64,000 bases of DNA from Paenibacillus mesophilus (GTDB taxonomy: Bacteria > Bacillota > Bacilli > Paenibacillales > NBRC-103111): assembly GCF_005938385.1 (NCBI RefSeq), contig NZ_VCRA01000005.1, forward strand, positions 451,407-515,406, given 5' to 3'. The notes under the pieces are model-generated. The model was not told the origin of the DNA, searched no databases, and was given only the letters and a program-made list of their open reading frames with translations. Shown piece after piece: positions 43,883 to 52,097 of the stretch; within the stretch, counting starts at the first letter, position 1, and every line of letters starts with the position of its first letter. A program made the translations under genes and the position numbers.

Positions 43883-44263
43883 TTACTTCTTATACTCAAG
43901 CACAAGCATCAAATTACCTGTAGGGTCTTTAAATTTCATGCCTGTTGCAAATCCTTCATTGCTATACCACAATATATCGACGTCATTGTGTTCCAACTCT
44001 TTTTTCAGATGCTCTATATCCTCCGTAACCATTACAAAAGCAGCCATTTCCTCTCCATTTCTAGTAAAATTAATCGTAGAATGGTCTCCGGTTCTCCATA
44101 AATTAATGTGGTTCCCCGATTCTAGAGCAAGAAAGGCAAGATCTTTGTTCTCTCTCCCGACTTCCTTGAATCCTAGAACATTCTGATACCAATTAACCGA
44201 TTCTTCCAGATCTTTTACCGGAATTTGGATGTTCTCGATTTGCTTGATCTTCTGAATCATCAT
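43883..44263 (-). CDS. VOC family protein
   Basis: A 126-residue vicinal-oxygen-chelate fold protein: IPVKDLEESVNWYQNVLGF starts the first beta-alpha-beta module and GMKFKDPTGNLMLVLEY ends the second. Metal-binding positions are partly conserved (H in ESGNHINLW, E near the end). The same family includes glyoxalases and resistance proteins. A divergent paralogue lies at 44300. Confidence 0.84.
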   Translation of the reverse strand: MMIQKIKQIENIQIPVKDLEESVNWYQNVLGFKEVGRENKDLAFLALESGNHINLWRTGDHSTINFTRNGEEMAAFVMVTEDIEHLKKELEHNDVDILWYSNEGFATGMKFKDPTGNLMLVLEYKK

Positions 44264-44299
44264 CTATCCTCCCGCCTTTTGTTATACTCCTGCTATCTA

Positions 44300-44680
44300 T
44301 TATTTCGATTTCCACACCTTAAGCTTATTCTGATCGAGGTCATATAGATCGAATTCTTCAAACCATCCGTGTTCAACGATGTCTTCGACTATTATTCCTT
44401 TTTCCTTAAGCTGGTTATACAGACTATGAATGTCGGTTGTCCTGAAACAAAAGACAGGCATTTTATAATAATCCTCTCCCGTCTTCCAATCCTTGGTCGT
44501 AAATAGCAATCGTTGTTGTTCCAATGTCTCCAGGAAAAAGAGCTCCGTATTCCCGATCTTTAAATGATCGCCCTCCACTTCCAGATCGAATTGCTCGATA
44601 TACCATTTCATGGATTGCTCGCGATTATGAACCGGAATATAGATACTATCCACACTAGTGAGTTTAGGTTCTGTTCCCAT
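44300..44680 (-). CDS. VOC family protein, divergent
   Basis: A 126-residue VOC protein with YIPVHNREQSMKWYIEQFDL and an ending FDLYDLDQNKLKVW. It lacks the usual terminal H/E metal ligands, so a binding rather than catalytic role is possible. It is 36 bp upstream of the other VOC gene on the same strand. Confidence 0.8.
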   Translation of the reverse strand: MGTEPKLTSVDSIYIPVHNREQSMKWYIEQFDLEVEGDHLKIGNTELFFLETLEQQRLLFTTKDWKTGEDYYKMPVFCFRTTDIHSLYNQLKEKGIIVEDIVEHGWFEEFDLYDLDQNKLKVWKSK

Positions 44681-44738
44681 CTAATTTCTCCTTTTTTCGT
44701 TTACTGTTTCTTCAGCGCCCGTCACGTTCCCGCATGTA

Positions 44739-44909
44739 CTACGCTTTATCATTTTTCAAAAAGAATCCGACAAGGACAAGAATCACCCCAAACAATCCGA
44801 TGAAAAACTCGTTTCCGTATAGCTTGATTCCTGGCTCTCCTTGAATGTAAATACAAACTAACAGTGCAGCTATGCCAAGCAGCATGAATTTAATCGCCCT
44901 GATATTCAT
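44739..44909 (-). CDS. 56-residue small membrane protein
   Basis: ATG at 44909 has GTAGGAGG 7 nt upstream. The product begins MNIRAIKFMLLGIAALLVC, a first TM helix, and has a second one (EFFIGLFGVILVLVGFF), ending FLKNDKA. Two-helix proteins of this size are frequent in Bacilli and usually uncharacterised. The ribosome site and compact hydrophobic pattern support a real gene. It lies between the GNAT and VOC genes. Confidence 0.62.
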   Translation of the reverse strand: MNIRAIKFMLLGIAALLVCIYIQGEPGIKLYGNEFFIGLFGVILVLVGFFLKNDKA

Positions 44910-44936
44910 AGTTTTACCTCCTACACAGCCTTTCGT

Positions 44937-45485
44937 TCATTGGATCTTGTACTCTTTCTTCAAAACAGCGAAAATAACGGCATCGACAAACCGGTTTTTC
45001 TCAAAAAAACATTCCTTTAACAGCCCTTCTTCTTTTAGTCCCGTTTTCTCGAGCAGTTTCCTTGAACTTATATTCTCCGGATCGATGAACGCTTCAATCC
45101 GGTTAAAGCTCAGCTCTTTAAACCCGAATCGGACTATTTCCCCAATCGCCTCAGTCATAATCCCTTTACGCCAATATTCCGGAGTTAATTCATAACCGAT
45201 CTCGGCTTTATAATGCTCCTTCATCCAATTATGAAATCCGCACGTGCCGATGACGCGGTCCTCCGTCTTCAAGGTAATTCCCCAGCGTATGCCTTCCCCT
45301 TTCTCCCATCTTTGATTCCAGCTCCGGATCAAGCTTTCCGCCTGCCCGATTTCCTTGAAGCTATCCAGATCGTAATATTCCGTTACTTCGTCCAATGAGA
45401 AGTATTGAAACAGGTGTTGTGCATCCTCCTCTCTCAATTGTCTTAACAGCAATCTTTCGGTTTCTAGTTCCGGAAACGGTCTCAT
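44937..45485 (-). CDS. GNAT acetyltransferase (RimJ/RimL-like)
   Basis: A 182-residue GNAT protein. The N-terminus ETERLLLRQLREEDAQHLF is typical of RimJ/RimL-type N-acetyltransferases, the acetyl-CoA loop is AEIGYELTPEYWRKGIMTEA, and IEAFIDPENISSRKLLEKTGL marks the C-terminal motif. Substrates are ribosomal proteins, antibiotics or others; not assignable. It heads the minus-strand run and is next to the TnpB element. Confidence 0.87.
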   Translation of the reverse strand: MRPFPELETERLLLRQLREEDAQHLFQYFSLDEVTEYYDLDSFKEIGQAESLIRSWNQRWEKGEGIRWGITLKTEDRVIGTCGFHNWMKEHYKAEIGYELTPEYWRKGIMTEAIGEIVRFGFKELSFNRIEAFIDPENISSRKLLEKTGLKEEGLLKECFFEKNRFVDAVIFAVLKKEYKIQ

Positions 45486-45670
45486 CTGCTATATCCCTTC
45501 CAATCGGTTATTCGGCTTACGGCCTTCAAATAAAGAAAACATCAAGTCACGGGAACCCGATGTTTTCCACAATCATACAGCGCTTATTAATGAGTATACA
45601 CCAAGCAGCAGGCATTTTTAACACCAATCCGAAAGAAGTCCTCTTCCTCTGCAAGGAGGGATGATTTTCG

Positions 45671-45687
45671 GTTAGGCGAAGCCTAAC
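45671..45687. repeat. Left-end hairpin of the TnpB element
   Basis: GTTAGGC, loop GAA, GCCTAAC: a perfect 7-bp stem expected to be recognised as single-stranded DNA by a TnpA acting in trans. Confidence 0.6.
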
Positions 45688-45803
45688 TGAACTGTTTTTT
45701 GTCGAGATCCTCATTTTTTCTCTTGTAACATTTTCTATAATTTGGAGGATTAGTTGTGCATATGATATAATGGGAATATACGTTCTCGTCAGGAGGGCTG
45801 CAT

Positions 45804-46892
45804 GTGCAAATGACCTTTCAGTTTCGCCTTTATCCGACTCCCGAACAGGAACAAATCATGAATCGAATGCTGGAATTGTGCCGGAAGCTGTACAATAGGG
45901 CTAAGGAACAACGCGAGACCGCCTACAAACAGGAAACCAAAACCATTACCTATGCCATGCAGCAGAATGAACTGCCTGCCTTCAAGAAGGAGTTTCCCGA
46001 ATATAAGAACGTTCATTCGCAGGTACTGCAGGACTGTTTGCAGCGCTTGGATGATGCGTATCAGCAGTTTTTCCGCGGTAAAGCCGGGTACCCTCGCTAC
46101 AAGTCGGCCGACCGATACGTTTCCTTTACCTACCCGCAACCCGGTGCGGTTGAAAAGACATTTACCAAACCAGGGTATGTCTATCTTTCCAAAATCGGCG
46201 TTGTCAAAATGAACGCCCACCGTCCCTTTGACCCTGCGAACGTGACGCAAATCAATGTGAAACGGTATGTGGACAGCTGGATGGTCAATATCGGCATGAA
46301 AGTGCCTGATGCGGAAGTGGCGCAAACGGCGGAATCCGCTGTGGGCATTGATGTCGGGCTGAACACGTTTGCGGCGCTGTCCGATGAAACGAAGGTGGAC
46401 AACCCCCGGTATTTGCGCAAAGCGGAGAAGCGGCTGAAGCGGAAGCAACGACAACTTTCCCGCAAGCAACCCGCTTCCCGCAACCGGAAGAAGGCCAAAC
46501 TTAAGGTCGCCAAAGCCCACCAAAAAGTCGCGCGGCAGCGAAAAGACTTTTTGCATAAACAATCGTACCGCATCGTTCGCGATCATGATCTGATCGCGGT
46601 GGAAGAATTGAAGGTCAGGAACATGGTCCGCAACCGCCGCCTGGCCAAAAGCATTTCGGATGCCGGATGGAGACGATTTATCACGTATCTGTGTTACAAA
46701 GCCAAAAGACAAGGGAAGCGATTCGCCCAAGTGCCTGCCCACGGCACATCGCAAACCTGTCTGTGCGGCGCGCCTGTACCGAAAACATTGTCCATCCGGA
46801 TCCATGAATGCGAGTCATGCGGACTGATTCATGATAGAGACATCGTCTCGGCCAAGATCATCTTGCAGCGGGCCTTGAACATACCAGCTTGA
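45804..46892 (+). CDS. tnpB: RNA-guided endonuclease TnpB
   Basis: A 362-residue TnpB, ancestor-type of Cas12. The N-terminal helical region begins FQFRLYPTPEQEQIMNRML. The RuvC pieces look intact: D183 in GIDVGLN, E267 in IAVEELKV, and the final aspartate in HDRDIVSA (344-346). The zinc finger has C319, C321, C336 and C339; the first pair is C-x-C instead of C-x2-C. The start is GTG at 45804 with AGGAGG 7 nt upstream; the ATG at 45810 is also possible. A guide RNA is expected from the 3' end. No transposase gene accompanies it. Probably active, but this is inferred from motifs. Confidence 0.92.
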   Translation: MQMTFQFRLYPTPEQEQIMNRMLELCRKLYNRAKEQRETAYKQETKTITYAMQQNELPAFKKEFPEYKNVHSQVLQDCLQRLDDAYQQFFRGKAGYPRYKSADRYVSFTYPQPGAVEKTFTKPGYVYLSKIGVVKMNAHRPFDPANVTQINVKRYVDSWMVNIGMKVPDAEVAQTAESAVGIDVGLNTFAALSDETKVDNPRYLRKAEKRLKRKQRQLSRKQPASRNRKKAKLKVAKAHQKVARQRKDFLHKQSYRIVRDHDLIAVEELKVRNMVRNRRLAKSISDAGWRRFITYLCYKAKRQGKRFAQVPAHGTSQTCLCGAPVPKTLSIRIHECESCGLIHDRDIVSAKIILQRALNIPA

Positions 46893-47040
46893 TGGAACGA
46901 ACACCGTAGGGAGGGTTGCCCCCGAACGGGATGCGGAAAGCATTGAACGCTTGTGGAGATCATGTAAGACCTTTCTCCAAGGAAAGGCAGAGATCGTTGA
47001 AACAAGAAGCCCTCGCCTCTTCAGGCTGTGGGAGGCATTC
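46893..47040 (+). ncRNA. Probable omega-RNA (reRNA) scaffold of the TnpB element
   Basis: The stretch after the tnpB stop is structured and ends in the right-end hairpin AGCCCTCGCCTCTTCAGGCT then GTGGGAGG. In TnpB systems the omega-RNA is made from this 3' region, and the guide is the flanking DNA just past the element, here from about 47041 (ACCATAAAATTCC...). The RNA likely starts inside tnpB, so the 5' limit is not given by sequence. It is inferred from family knowledge. Confidence 0.6.
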
Positions 47041-47067
47041 ACCATAAAATTCCTATATATAAAACAA

Positions 47068-47328
47068 TCATCTTCTTCGGCCATGAATCGGTTTCTCCAG
47101 TGTATACAGCTCATCTTCCATTTGAGCCACTTTCTCATTGAGGAGAGCTCTGGCGTCTGCTACCCCTTTATTATAAATATACGGCCCGAGCTCTTTGATC
47201 ATAAAATCTATAAACTGTTCCGCTCCCAAATCTCCTATCGTTTCCGATCGTTCTTCTTCAAAATAGGCTTTCACGTTTTTAATCATTTCCGCCTTTTCTT
47301 CCTTGGGCAGCTTAATGGGTGAGATCAT
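47068..47328 (-). CDS. DUF2164 family protein
   Basis: An 86-residue protein. It begins ISPIKLPKEEKAEMIKNVK and has the family core AYFEEERSETIGDLGAEQF followed by IDFMIKELGPYIYNKGVADA. Small alpha-helical protein of unknown role. The ATG at 47328 has AGGAGA 6 nt upstream; frames reaching 47451 are longer but not conserved-looking. The stop is 27 bp from the TnpB element's right end. Divergent from the MocR-type gene. Confidence 0.84.
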   Translation of the reverse strand: MISPIKLPKEEKAEMIKNVKAYFEEERSETIGDLGAEQFIDFMIKELGPYIYNKGVADARALLNEKVAQMEDELYTLEKPIHGRRR

Positions 47329-47541
47329 ATACATTCTCCTTCTTGTATTAAAATAATTCCGGCTGGGCGACCATTTATCCAGCTCTACCGATCCTGCACA
47401 CCGAGCAATCGGTACAAATACCTGTACACCTTCCTGTGAATGGATAAACATTTGTCAGGGCCAGGATGAAAAGCAGTGAAAATAAGTGGTATGATAAAAA
47501 TCTAGTTCTATTCGATTCGCAAACCGAAGGAAGTGAAATCC

Positions 47542-49005
47542 GTGTGGAAACCGGATCGCCAAAGCAAAAAGCCTCTGTATGAACAAATTGCTGACCATTT
47601 GGAACAAAGAATATCATACGGCGAATTCCCTCCGGGCAGCTTGCTGCCTTCCGAAAGAAAAATGGCCGAGCAATTGGGCGTAAACCGGAGCACCGTCATT
47701 TTGGCATACGCGGAGCTTCGATCGATAGGCATTATCGAAAGCCGGACCGGCAGCGGGACGCGTGTAAGCAAATCCAAATGGGGGGCTATGCCCAAACATA
47801 CGCCGAACTGGAGCCGATATGCCGAAGGCGGCAGCTTTTTGCCGAACTTGCCGTTTATGCGTAAAATTCGGGAAGCGCTCACTCAGCACCCTTCTCTGAT
47901 CGATTTCGCGAGCGGCGAGCTGTCGGCGGATTTGGCTCCAATCGAAGAAATCACCAAGCTGATGAGCGAACATCAATATACGTCCTATCTGGGCTATGAC
48001 AATCCGCAAGGTTATATTCCGCTCCGACAAGCGCTCGTTTCGTATCTTGACCGATATCGCGGCATCCAAACTACCGAGTCATCCATCTTGATCACGTCCG
48101 GGTCGCAGCAATCGTTGTATTTGATTACCCAATGTTTATTGTCCCCGGGAGACGCCGTTGCGATCGAAGATCCTTCCTACTGCTACTCTCTGCCCATGTT
48201 TCAATCGGCCGGCCTCCGGTTGTTCCGGCTTCCTGTCGACCGCCATGGAGTTAGTCCCGAGGACATTCGCTCCTTGTACAAAAAACACCGGATCAAGATG
48301 GTGTTTATGAACCCGAATTATCAAAATCCTACCGGCTCGCTGCTCGGCGACGAACGGCGCCGACAGCTGCTCGATCTTGCGAGCGAGCTGGGACTCCCTA
48401 TCGTGGAGGACGATCCTTTCAGCTTGACGGCTTATGAGGAGGCGCCTCCCCCACCGCTCAAGTCCATCGATTCCATCGGTTCCGTCCTGTATATCGGCTC
48501 CTTCTCCAAAATCGCCGCCTCCGGCCTGCGAATCGGCTGGATGGTCGCCCCTCATACCATTGTGGAGAGACTCGCGGATGCAAGACAGCAGATGGATTTC
48601 GGGCTGAGCGTCATTCCCCAGCAGGTAGCCGCGCAGTTTTTGAAATCGGCTCATTTCGAGCCTCATCTGGACCGATTGCGTATGCAGCTGCAATATAAAC
48701 GGGACTTGCTGATCGAATCGCTGCAGAAGGAGCTCCCTGACCTCGTCCAGTTCACGATTCCCCAGGGGGGATTGCATTTATGGTGCAAGCTCGTTCCCGA
48801 GGTACACTACGGCAAGCTGCTGGAGGAAGCGATCCGAAGAGGGGTTGTTTTCGTGCCGGGCAGCGTGTACGGTTCGGATTCCGGTTTCGTTCGCTTTACT
48901 TTTGCAAGACCGAAAGCAGAGGAGATCGCTCCGGGAATCGCCAAGTTTGCCGAAGCGCTGCGGGCGCTGATCGACGAACGCCATGGCCCCGGCGATACCC
49001 GTTAA
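47542..49005 (+). CDS. MocR/GabR-type PLP-dependent transcription regulator
   Basis: A 487-residue fusion of an N-terminal GntR winged helix (PLYEQIADHLEQRISYGEFP, SERKMAEQLGVNRSTVILAYAEL) to a class I aminotransferase fold. The PLP-binding lysine is in YIGSFSKIAASGLRIGW; NPNYQNPTGS and the DP..Y region are also present. Such proteins bind an amino-acid-like effector and control a nearby operon. A GTG at 47542 follows AAGGAA by about 9 nt; GTG 47533 is an alternative that adds three residues. It is divergent from DUF2164, which may be its target. The effector is unknown. Confidence 0.9.
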   Translation: MWKPDRQSKKPLYEQIADHLEQRISYGEFPPGSLLPSERKMAEQLGVNRSTVILAYAELRSIGIIESRTGSGTRVSKSKWGAMPKHTPNWSRYAEGGSFLPNLPFMRKIREALTQHPSLIDFASGELSADLAPIEEITKLMSEHQYTSYLGYDNPQGYIPLRQALVSYLDRYRGIQTTESSILITSGSQQSLYLITQCLLSPGDAVAIEDPSYCYSLPMFQSAGLRLFRLPVDRHGVSPEDIRSLYKKHRIKMVFMNPNYQNPTGSLLGDERRRQLLDLASELGLPIVEDDPFSLTAYEEAPPPPLKSIDSIGSVLYIGSFSKIAASGLRIGWMVAPHTIVERLADARQQMDFGLSVIPQQVAAQFLKSAHFEPHLDRLRMQLQYKRDLLIESLQKELPDLVQFTIPQGGLHLWCKLVPEVHYGKLLEEAIRRGVVFVPGSVYGSDSGFVRFTFARPKAEEIAPGIAKFAEALRALIDERHGPGDTR

Positions 49006-49048
49006 AAGGAAGCCGCCGAGTGCAGACACCTCGGCGGTGGCAGGAGCA

Positions 49049-49528
49049 CTACTTTTTGGGATAAGTGTCCAACATGTAATCGCTTATAAGTTCTATAGTT
49101 TTTCTATTCTTTATATAGTCTTTAATGTAATTCTGGATCTTCGGATATAAGATGATCTCATCCAATTCACTTATGTGCACCCATCGTACTCCGGTTTGTA
49201 TTGCATCGGGCTTATCGGGTAATCTTGGATCGGACTTTTCCTTAAGCGTACACTCAAAGATGATATTTAATGAATGGATCGCAGCGTCGTATTCTCCGGA
49301 TTGTTTGTGCGGAGCGTACTCATAAACAAAAGCGACCGGTCCGACCTGCACTTTCGCTTGCGTCTCTTCCCATACTTCACGCGCCACTCCTTCTTCCAAC
49401 GTTTCGCCCGGTTCAGCCCCGCCGCCCGGCAAATTGTAATGGACACCCGCCTCATCCCGATACTCGACCAATAATACATGCTCATCCCGAATAATCAGTG
49501 CAGTCGGTCTCACTCGAATATGGTACAT
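49049..49528 (-). CDS. Nudix hydrolase
   Basis: A 159-residue Nudix hydrolase with box GGGAEPGETLEEGVAREVWEETQ and the YNLPGGG strand. The C-terminal extension (LDEIILYPKIQNYIKDY) is of the kind seen with (d)NTP- and ADP-ribose-type Nudix enzymes. It is convergent with the MocR-type gene; a strong hairpin (CCGCCGAG/CTCGGCGG, 49014-49036) separates them. Confidence 0.86.
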   Translation of the reverse strand: MYHIRVRPTALIIRDEHVLLVEYRDEAGVHYNLPGGGAEPGETLEEGVAREVWEETQAKVQVGPVAFVYEYAPHKQSGEYDAAIHSLNIIFECTLKEKSDPRLPDKPDAIQTGVRWVHISELDEIILYPKIQNYIKDYIKNRKTIELISDYMLDTYPKK

Positions 49529-49689
49529 TCAACACCTCTTTTTCGGCTTATTCCTGCTATCCGACGATCTGCCGTTAATTTCCATAGTACTCCCGATAGG
49601 CAGTATGTTCAATTGAAAGATAAACTCTTATCCTTGCGACACGTTTGCCGGACAAGCCGGGACGGGCAGGCTCAGAGGCACGAGCATCG

Positions 49690-49985
49690 TCATTTTTAAC
49701 GGAACTGTAATTCGTTATGGACCGCTTAAGCAAGTATGCCGCCAAAATTAAGGAACTTAGTTCCGTTATTGAGCCTTTTTTTCAATCATTGTAGCAAAAA
49801 ATGAATGTTATAACGTACCCTAGTTCCGTTATAAGCAAGAAATGCCGGAAAATTGTCCGTTTAACGAAGTGCAGTTCCGCTATCGGCAAACGGCCTGGGA
49901 AAACGCGAAACAAGCAGTCCGGAAACGCCCCCAGGAGAGGCATATCCGAACTGCTTATAAGTTCCGCTTCCTTGCACGTACCGTA
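49690..49985. repeat. Cluster of degenerate GGAACT-AGTTCCGTTAT repeats, family B (gene-free region)
   Basis: Between the Nudix gene and ywiC-like (49529-50043) there is no gene. At least five related units occur, near 49699, 49752, 49815, 49867 and 49946: GGAACTGTAATTCGTTAT, GGAACTTAGTTCCGTTATT, CCCTAGTTCCGTTATA, GTGCAGTTCCGCTATC, CGAACTGCTTATAAGTTCCGC. Spacing is 50-80 bp, too irregular for CRISPR. Each unit carries a short palindrome (AAGTTCC/GGAACTT). Confidence 0.6.
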
Positions 49986-50043
49986 TCATTCCGAAAGCGC
50001 GGCCGGCTGCCTCCCGCTTCCAGGGCATCCGCGGCGCGAGCCT

Positions 50044-50781
50044 TTAAGAACTCAATTGTATAAAATACGCCGATAACAGTAGAAATTGCAACGCACCTAC
50101 AATTTCAACGATCCCCGCTTTCCATGGACGCAGTGATTTGCCTGCATAAGCGAATGTTCGCGCGGCGGAGAAAATATAAGGTAGGGTCAACAAAGGATAA
50201 CCGAATGACCACGGAATAACGAGCAATAACCCGTGGTATACGTATGCATAGGAGATCCAACGTTTATTCGTTCTTTCGCGAAAAACCGTCTTTACGAAAA
50301 AAGCGCTGCCTGTAAAATGCAAGAAGCTGAACAAAACGACCGCGGCCATCGTTTTATCCCACTCTCCTCCGCCGAGCAGGTAAGCGGCAGCGCCTCCGAT
50401 GGAGAAAATGAGGATGGCGCACACGTCATTCACCATCGCTCTTTCCGATTTGCGCTTTGCATGCCATATATTAACCAGTAACAGCACCATAAGAGGAGCA
50501 CCAAAATAACAAAGCGATGGCTTGTAAAGTAGCGACGGAATTAAGCAAACAAGCGCGGTCAAACCGTATAGAACGCTCCATCTGACCCAGTAGCCTTTGT
50601 TCGCGGTTCTTTTAATGGATTGAAGCAATGGATACGAGGACAAGTAGAGAAAAAACCACGCCAGAAATAATAGGAAATGCATCCGCCCGGGTGTTCCGGC
50701 CATCATTCCGAACAGAAACGGTACGCTGACCATGGCCCAACCGCCATGCTCGTGCGGGATCACGACACTCCGCTTCTTCAA
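50044..50781 (-). CDS. YwiC-like membrane protein
   Basis: A 245-residue membrane protein with about eight TM helices. The N-terminus VVIPHEHGGWAMVSVPFLFG is diagnostic of the YwiC-like family. In B. subtilis ywiC lies in the narK-fnr-ywiD-ywiC-narGHJI region, so a link to nitrate respiration is likely although the role is unknown. The TTG start at 50781 overlaps the moeA stop (TTGA), which implies coupling; a longer frame to 50868 would overlap moeA by 91 bp. The ribosome site is GGGAGC at 9 nt. Confidence 0.84.
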   Translation of the reverse strand: MKKRSVVIPHEHGGWAMVSVPFLFGMMAGTPGRMHFLLFLAWFFLYLSSYPLLQSIKRTANKGYWVRWSVLYGLTALVCLIPSLLYKPSLCYFGAPLMVLLLVNIWHAKRKSERAMVNDVCAILIFSIGGAAAYLLGGGEWDKTMAAVVLFSFLHFTGSAFFVKTVFRERTNKRWISYAYVYHGLLLVIPWSFGYPLLTLPYIFSAARTFAYAGKSLRPWKAGIVEIVGALQFLLLSAYFIQLSS

Positions 50782-52088
50782 GGGAACATCGCTCCCGTCA
50801 AAGGAATGATGTTCACGATTTCTCCCATACCGATCCCTGTTTTTGTCGGCGGTATCACCATAAGGCAATTGGCATCCTTGATGGATATTACGGCGCTCGA
50901 TTTATCCAATCCGACCGGCTTGACGTAGTTTTTGCCGTTATCGCTATGCCAAAACCCTCGAACATATCGTGTGTAGGCATTCACTTTCATGTAATCTTCA
51001 TCGAGATAAGCAGTAAGTGCTCGGGCTGATTCCTCCTCGCCTTCCTGCATGCCGATCAAAACAGGCCGAACGAACAGCTCGAACCCGACATAGCATGCCG
51101 AAGGATTCCCTGAAAGACCGAATAAGAGCTTATCTCTCCACACTCCCGCGGTGGTCGGACTTCCCGGCCGCATCGCGATTTTATTAAAAAGAGTCGTTCC
51201 TTCCCACTTCATGAAGAAATCGGCCATGATATCATAATCGCCTACGGAAACACCGCCCGTCGTAAGGACAAGATCCGCATCCGAAGACAAAATTTCGTAT
51301 AGCATCCGTTCCGCCCTCGCGTAATCATCGGGAATTTGCCCGATGAGCCGCGGCTCTCCTCCGGCTGAAAGGATTTGCGCCGCAAGCATATACGCGTTGC
51401 TGTTTCTTATTTTCCCCATTTGCAAGGGCTCCGAAACCTGCAGCAATTCCGTTCCGGTAGAGATAACCGCCACCTTCGGTTTCCGGAATACCTTTACGCA
51501 GGAATAGCCCAAAGCGGCCAAAATGGCCGTCTGACCCGCTCCGATCACCTGTCCTTTTCCTAATACCAAAGCCCCCGTGCCGGCCTCTTCGCCGATCGGG
51601 GTAATATTGGCGCCTCGGCTGTCCGTCTTTCGAATATGGACATAGGCTCGGTCGCCCTCTGCGATTTCCTCGGTCATCTCCAGCATGATCACGGCATCCG
51701 CGCCTTCAGGGACCATTCCGCCGGTCATAATTCTCGAAGCCTTGCCATTTGTGATCGGGTGTATAGGCTCTTTCCCGCATGGAATTTGCTCGATAACCTC
51801 CAACTGAACAGGTTTCGATGAAGTAGCTTGGGCGATGTCTTCGATTCGTACCGCGTATCCATCCATACCGGATCGCCTGAAATGGGGAATCGGCTCCTTC
51901 GTCCTAACCTCTTCCGCCAACCTGCGGCCTATGGATTCCATGAGCCCGATCTCCACCGCCTCCACGGGATGAACCCGGCTCAACACCGTTCTCCGGGCTT
52001 CCTCCACGGTCAACGCTTTTCTATGGAATTTGGCGTCTTTGCCATTTCCGGTTGTTTCCAAATTGATCACCGTCCTCCTCTTGTCCAT
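50778..52088 (-). CDS. moeA: Molybdopterin molybdenumtransferase
   Basis: Inserts molybdate into adenylylated molybdopterin, the last general step of molybdenum cofactor synthesis. It has 436 residues. MoeA blocks are IPHFRRSGMDGYAV, RIMTGGMVPEGADAV, VISTGTELL, GKIRNSNAYML, LVLTTGGVSVGDYD and LFGLSGNPSACYVGFELF. It lies 9 bp downstream of moaA and overlaps the ywiC-like start. A small N-terminal extension precedes the conserved start of domain III. Cofactor for the Mo enzyme at 56768. Confidence 0.95.
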   Translation of the reverse strand: MDKRRTVINLETTGNGKDAKFHRKALTVEEARRTVLSRVHPVEAVEIGLMESIGRRLAEEVRTKEPIPHFRRSGMDGYAVRIEDIAQATSSKPVQLEVIEQIPCGKEPIHPITNGKASRIMTGGMVPEGADAVIMLEMTEEIAEGDRAYVHIRKTDSRGANITPIGEEAGTGALVLGKGQVIGAGQTAILAALGYSCVKVFRKPKVAVISTGTELLQVSEPLQMGKIRNSNAYMLAAQILSAGGEPRLIGQIPDDYARAERMLYEILSSDADLVLTTGGVSVGDYDIMADFFMKWEGTTLFNKIAMRPGSPTTAGVWRDKLLFGLSGNPSACYVGFELFVRPVLIGMQEGEEESARALTAYLDEDYMKVNAYTRYVRGFWHSDNGKNYVKPVGLDKSSAVISIKDANCLMVIPPTKTGIGMGEIVNIIPLTGAMFP

Positions 52089-52097
52089 TACGCTAAA

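Larger units (their letters stand above)
45660..47040 (+). mobile_element. IS200/IS605-group element with tnpB only (IS1341-type)
   Basis: The region contains one tnpB and hairpins at both sides: a perfect GTTAGGC-GAA-GCCTAAC near the left end (45671-45687) and GCCCTCGCCTCTTCAGGCTGTGGGAGGC at the right (about 47009-47036). There is no tnpA. The exact ends are not certain, as these elements leave no target duplication; the right end is taken after GGGAGGCATTC. It lies in the intergenic space between the GNAT and DUF2164 genes and does not break either. Bases 45486-45803 carry no gene besides the element's left part and a small hairpin. Confidence 0.72.

Noticed and set aside
34773..45485. Integron-type cassette array in the house-cleaning island
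   Set aside because: No attC-like inverted repeats were seen in the gaps and no integrase gene is present in the window.
45535..45568. Hairpin GAAAACATC...GATGTTTTC as a terminator
   Set aside because: No gene ends next to it; it lies upstream of the GNAT gene and may be a remnant or part of a lost gene.
45789..46805. 338-residue open frame on the minus strand opposite tnpB
   Set aside because: Shadow of tnpB; low-complexity composition and no family match.
46815..47138. 107-residue open frame across the right end of the TnpB element
   Set aside because: It crosses the element boundary and the hairpin, overlaps DUF2164 and TnpB ends, and has no family match.
49690..49985. Possible CRISPR array
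   Set aside because: Repeats are degenerate and unevenly spaced, with no constant repeat length and no cas genes.
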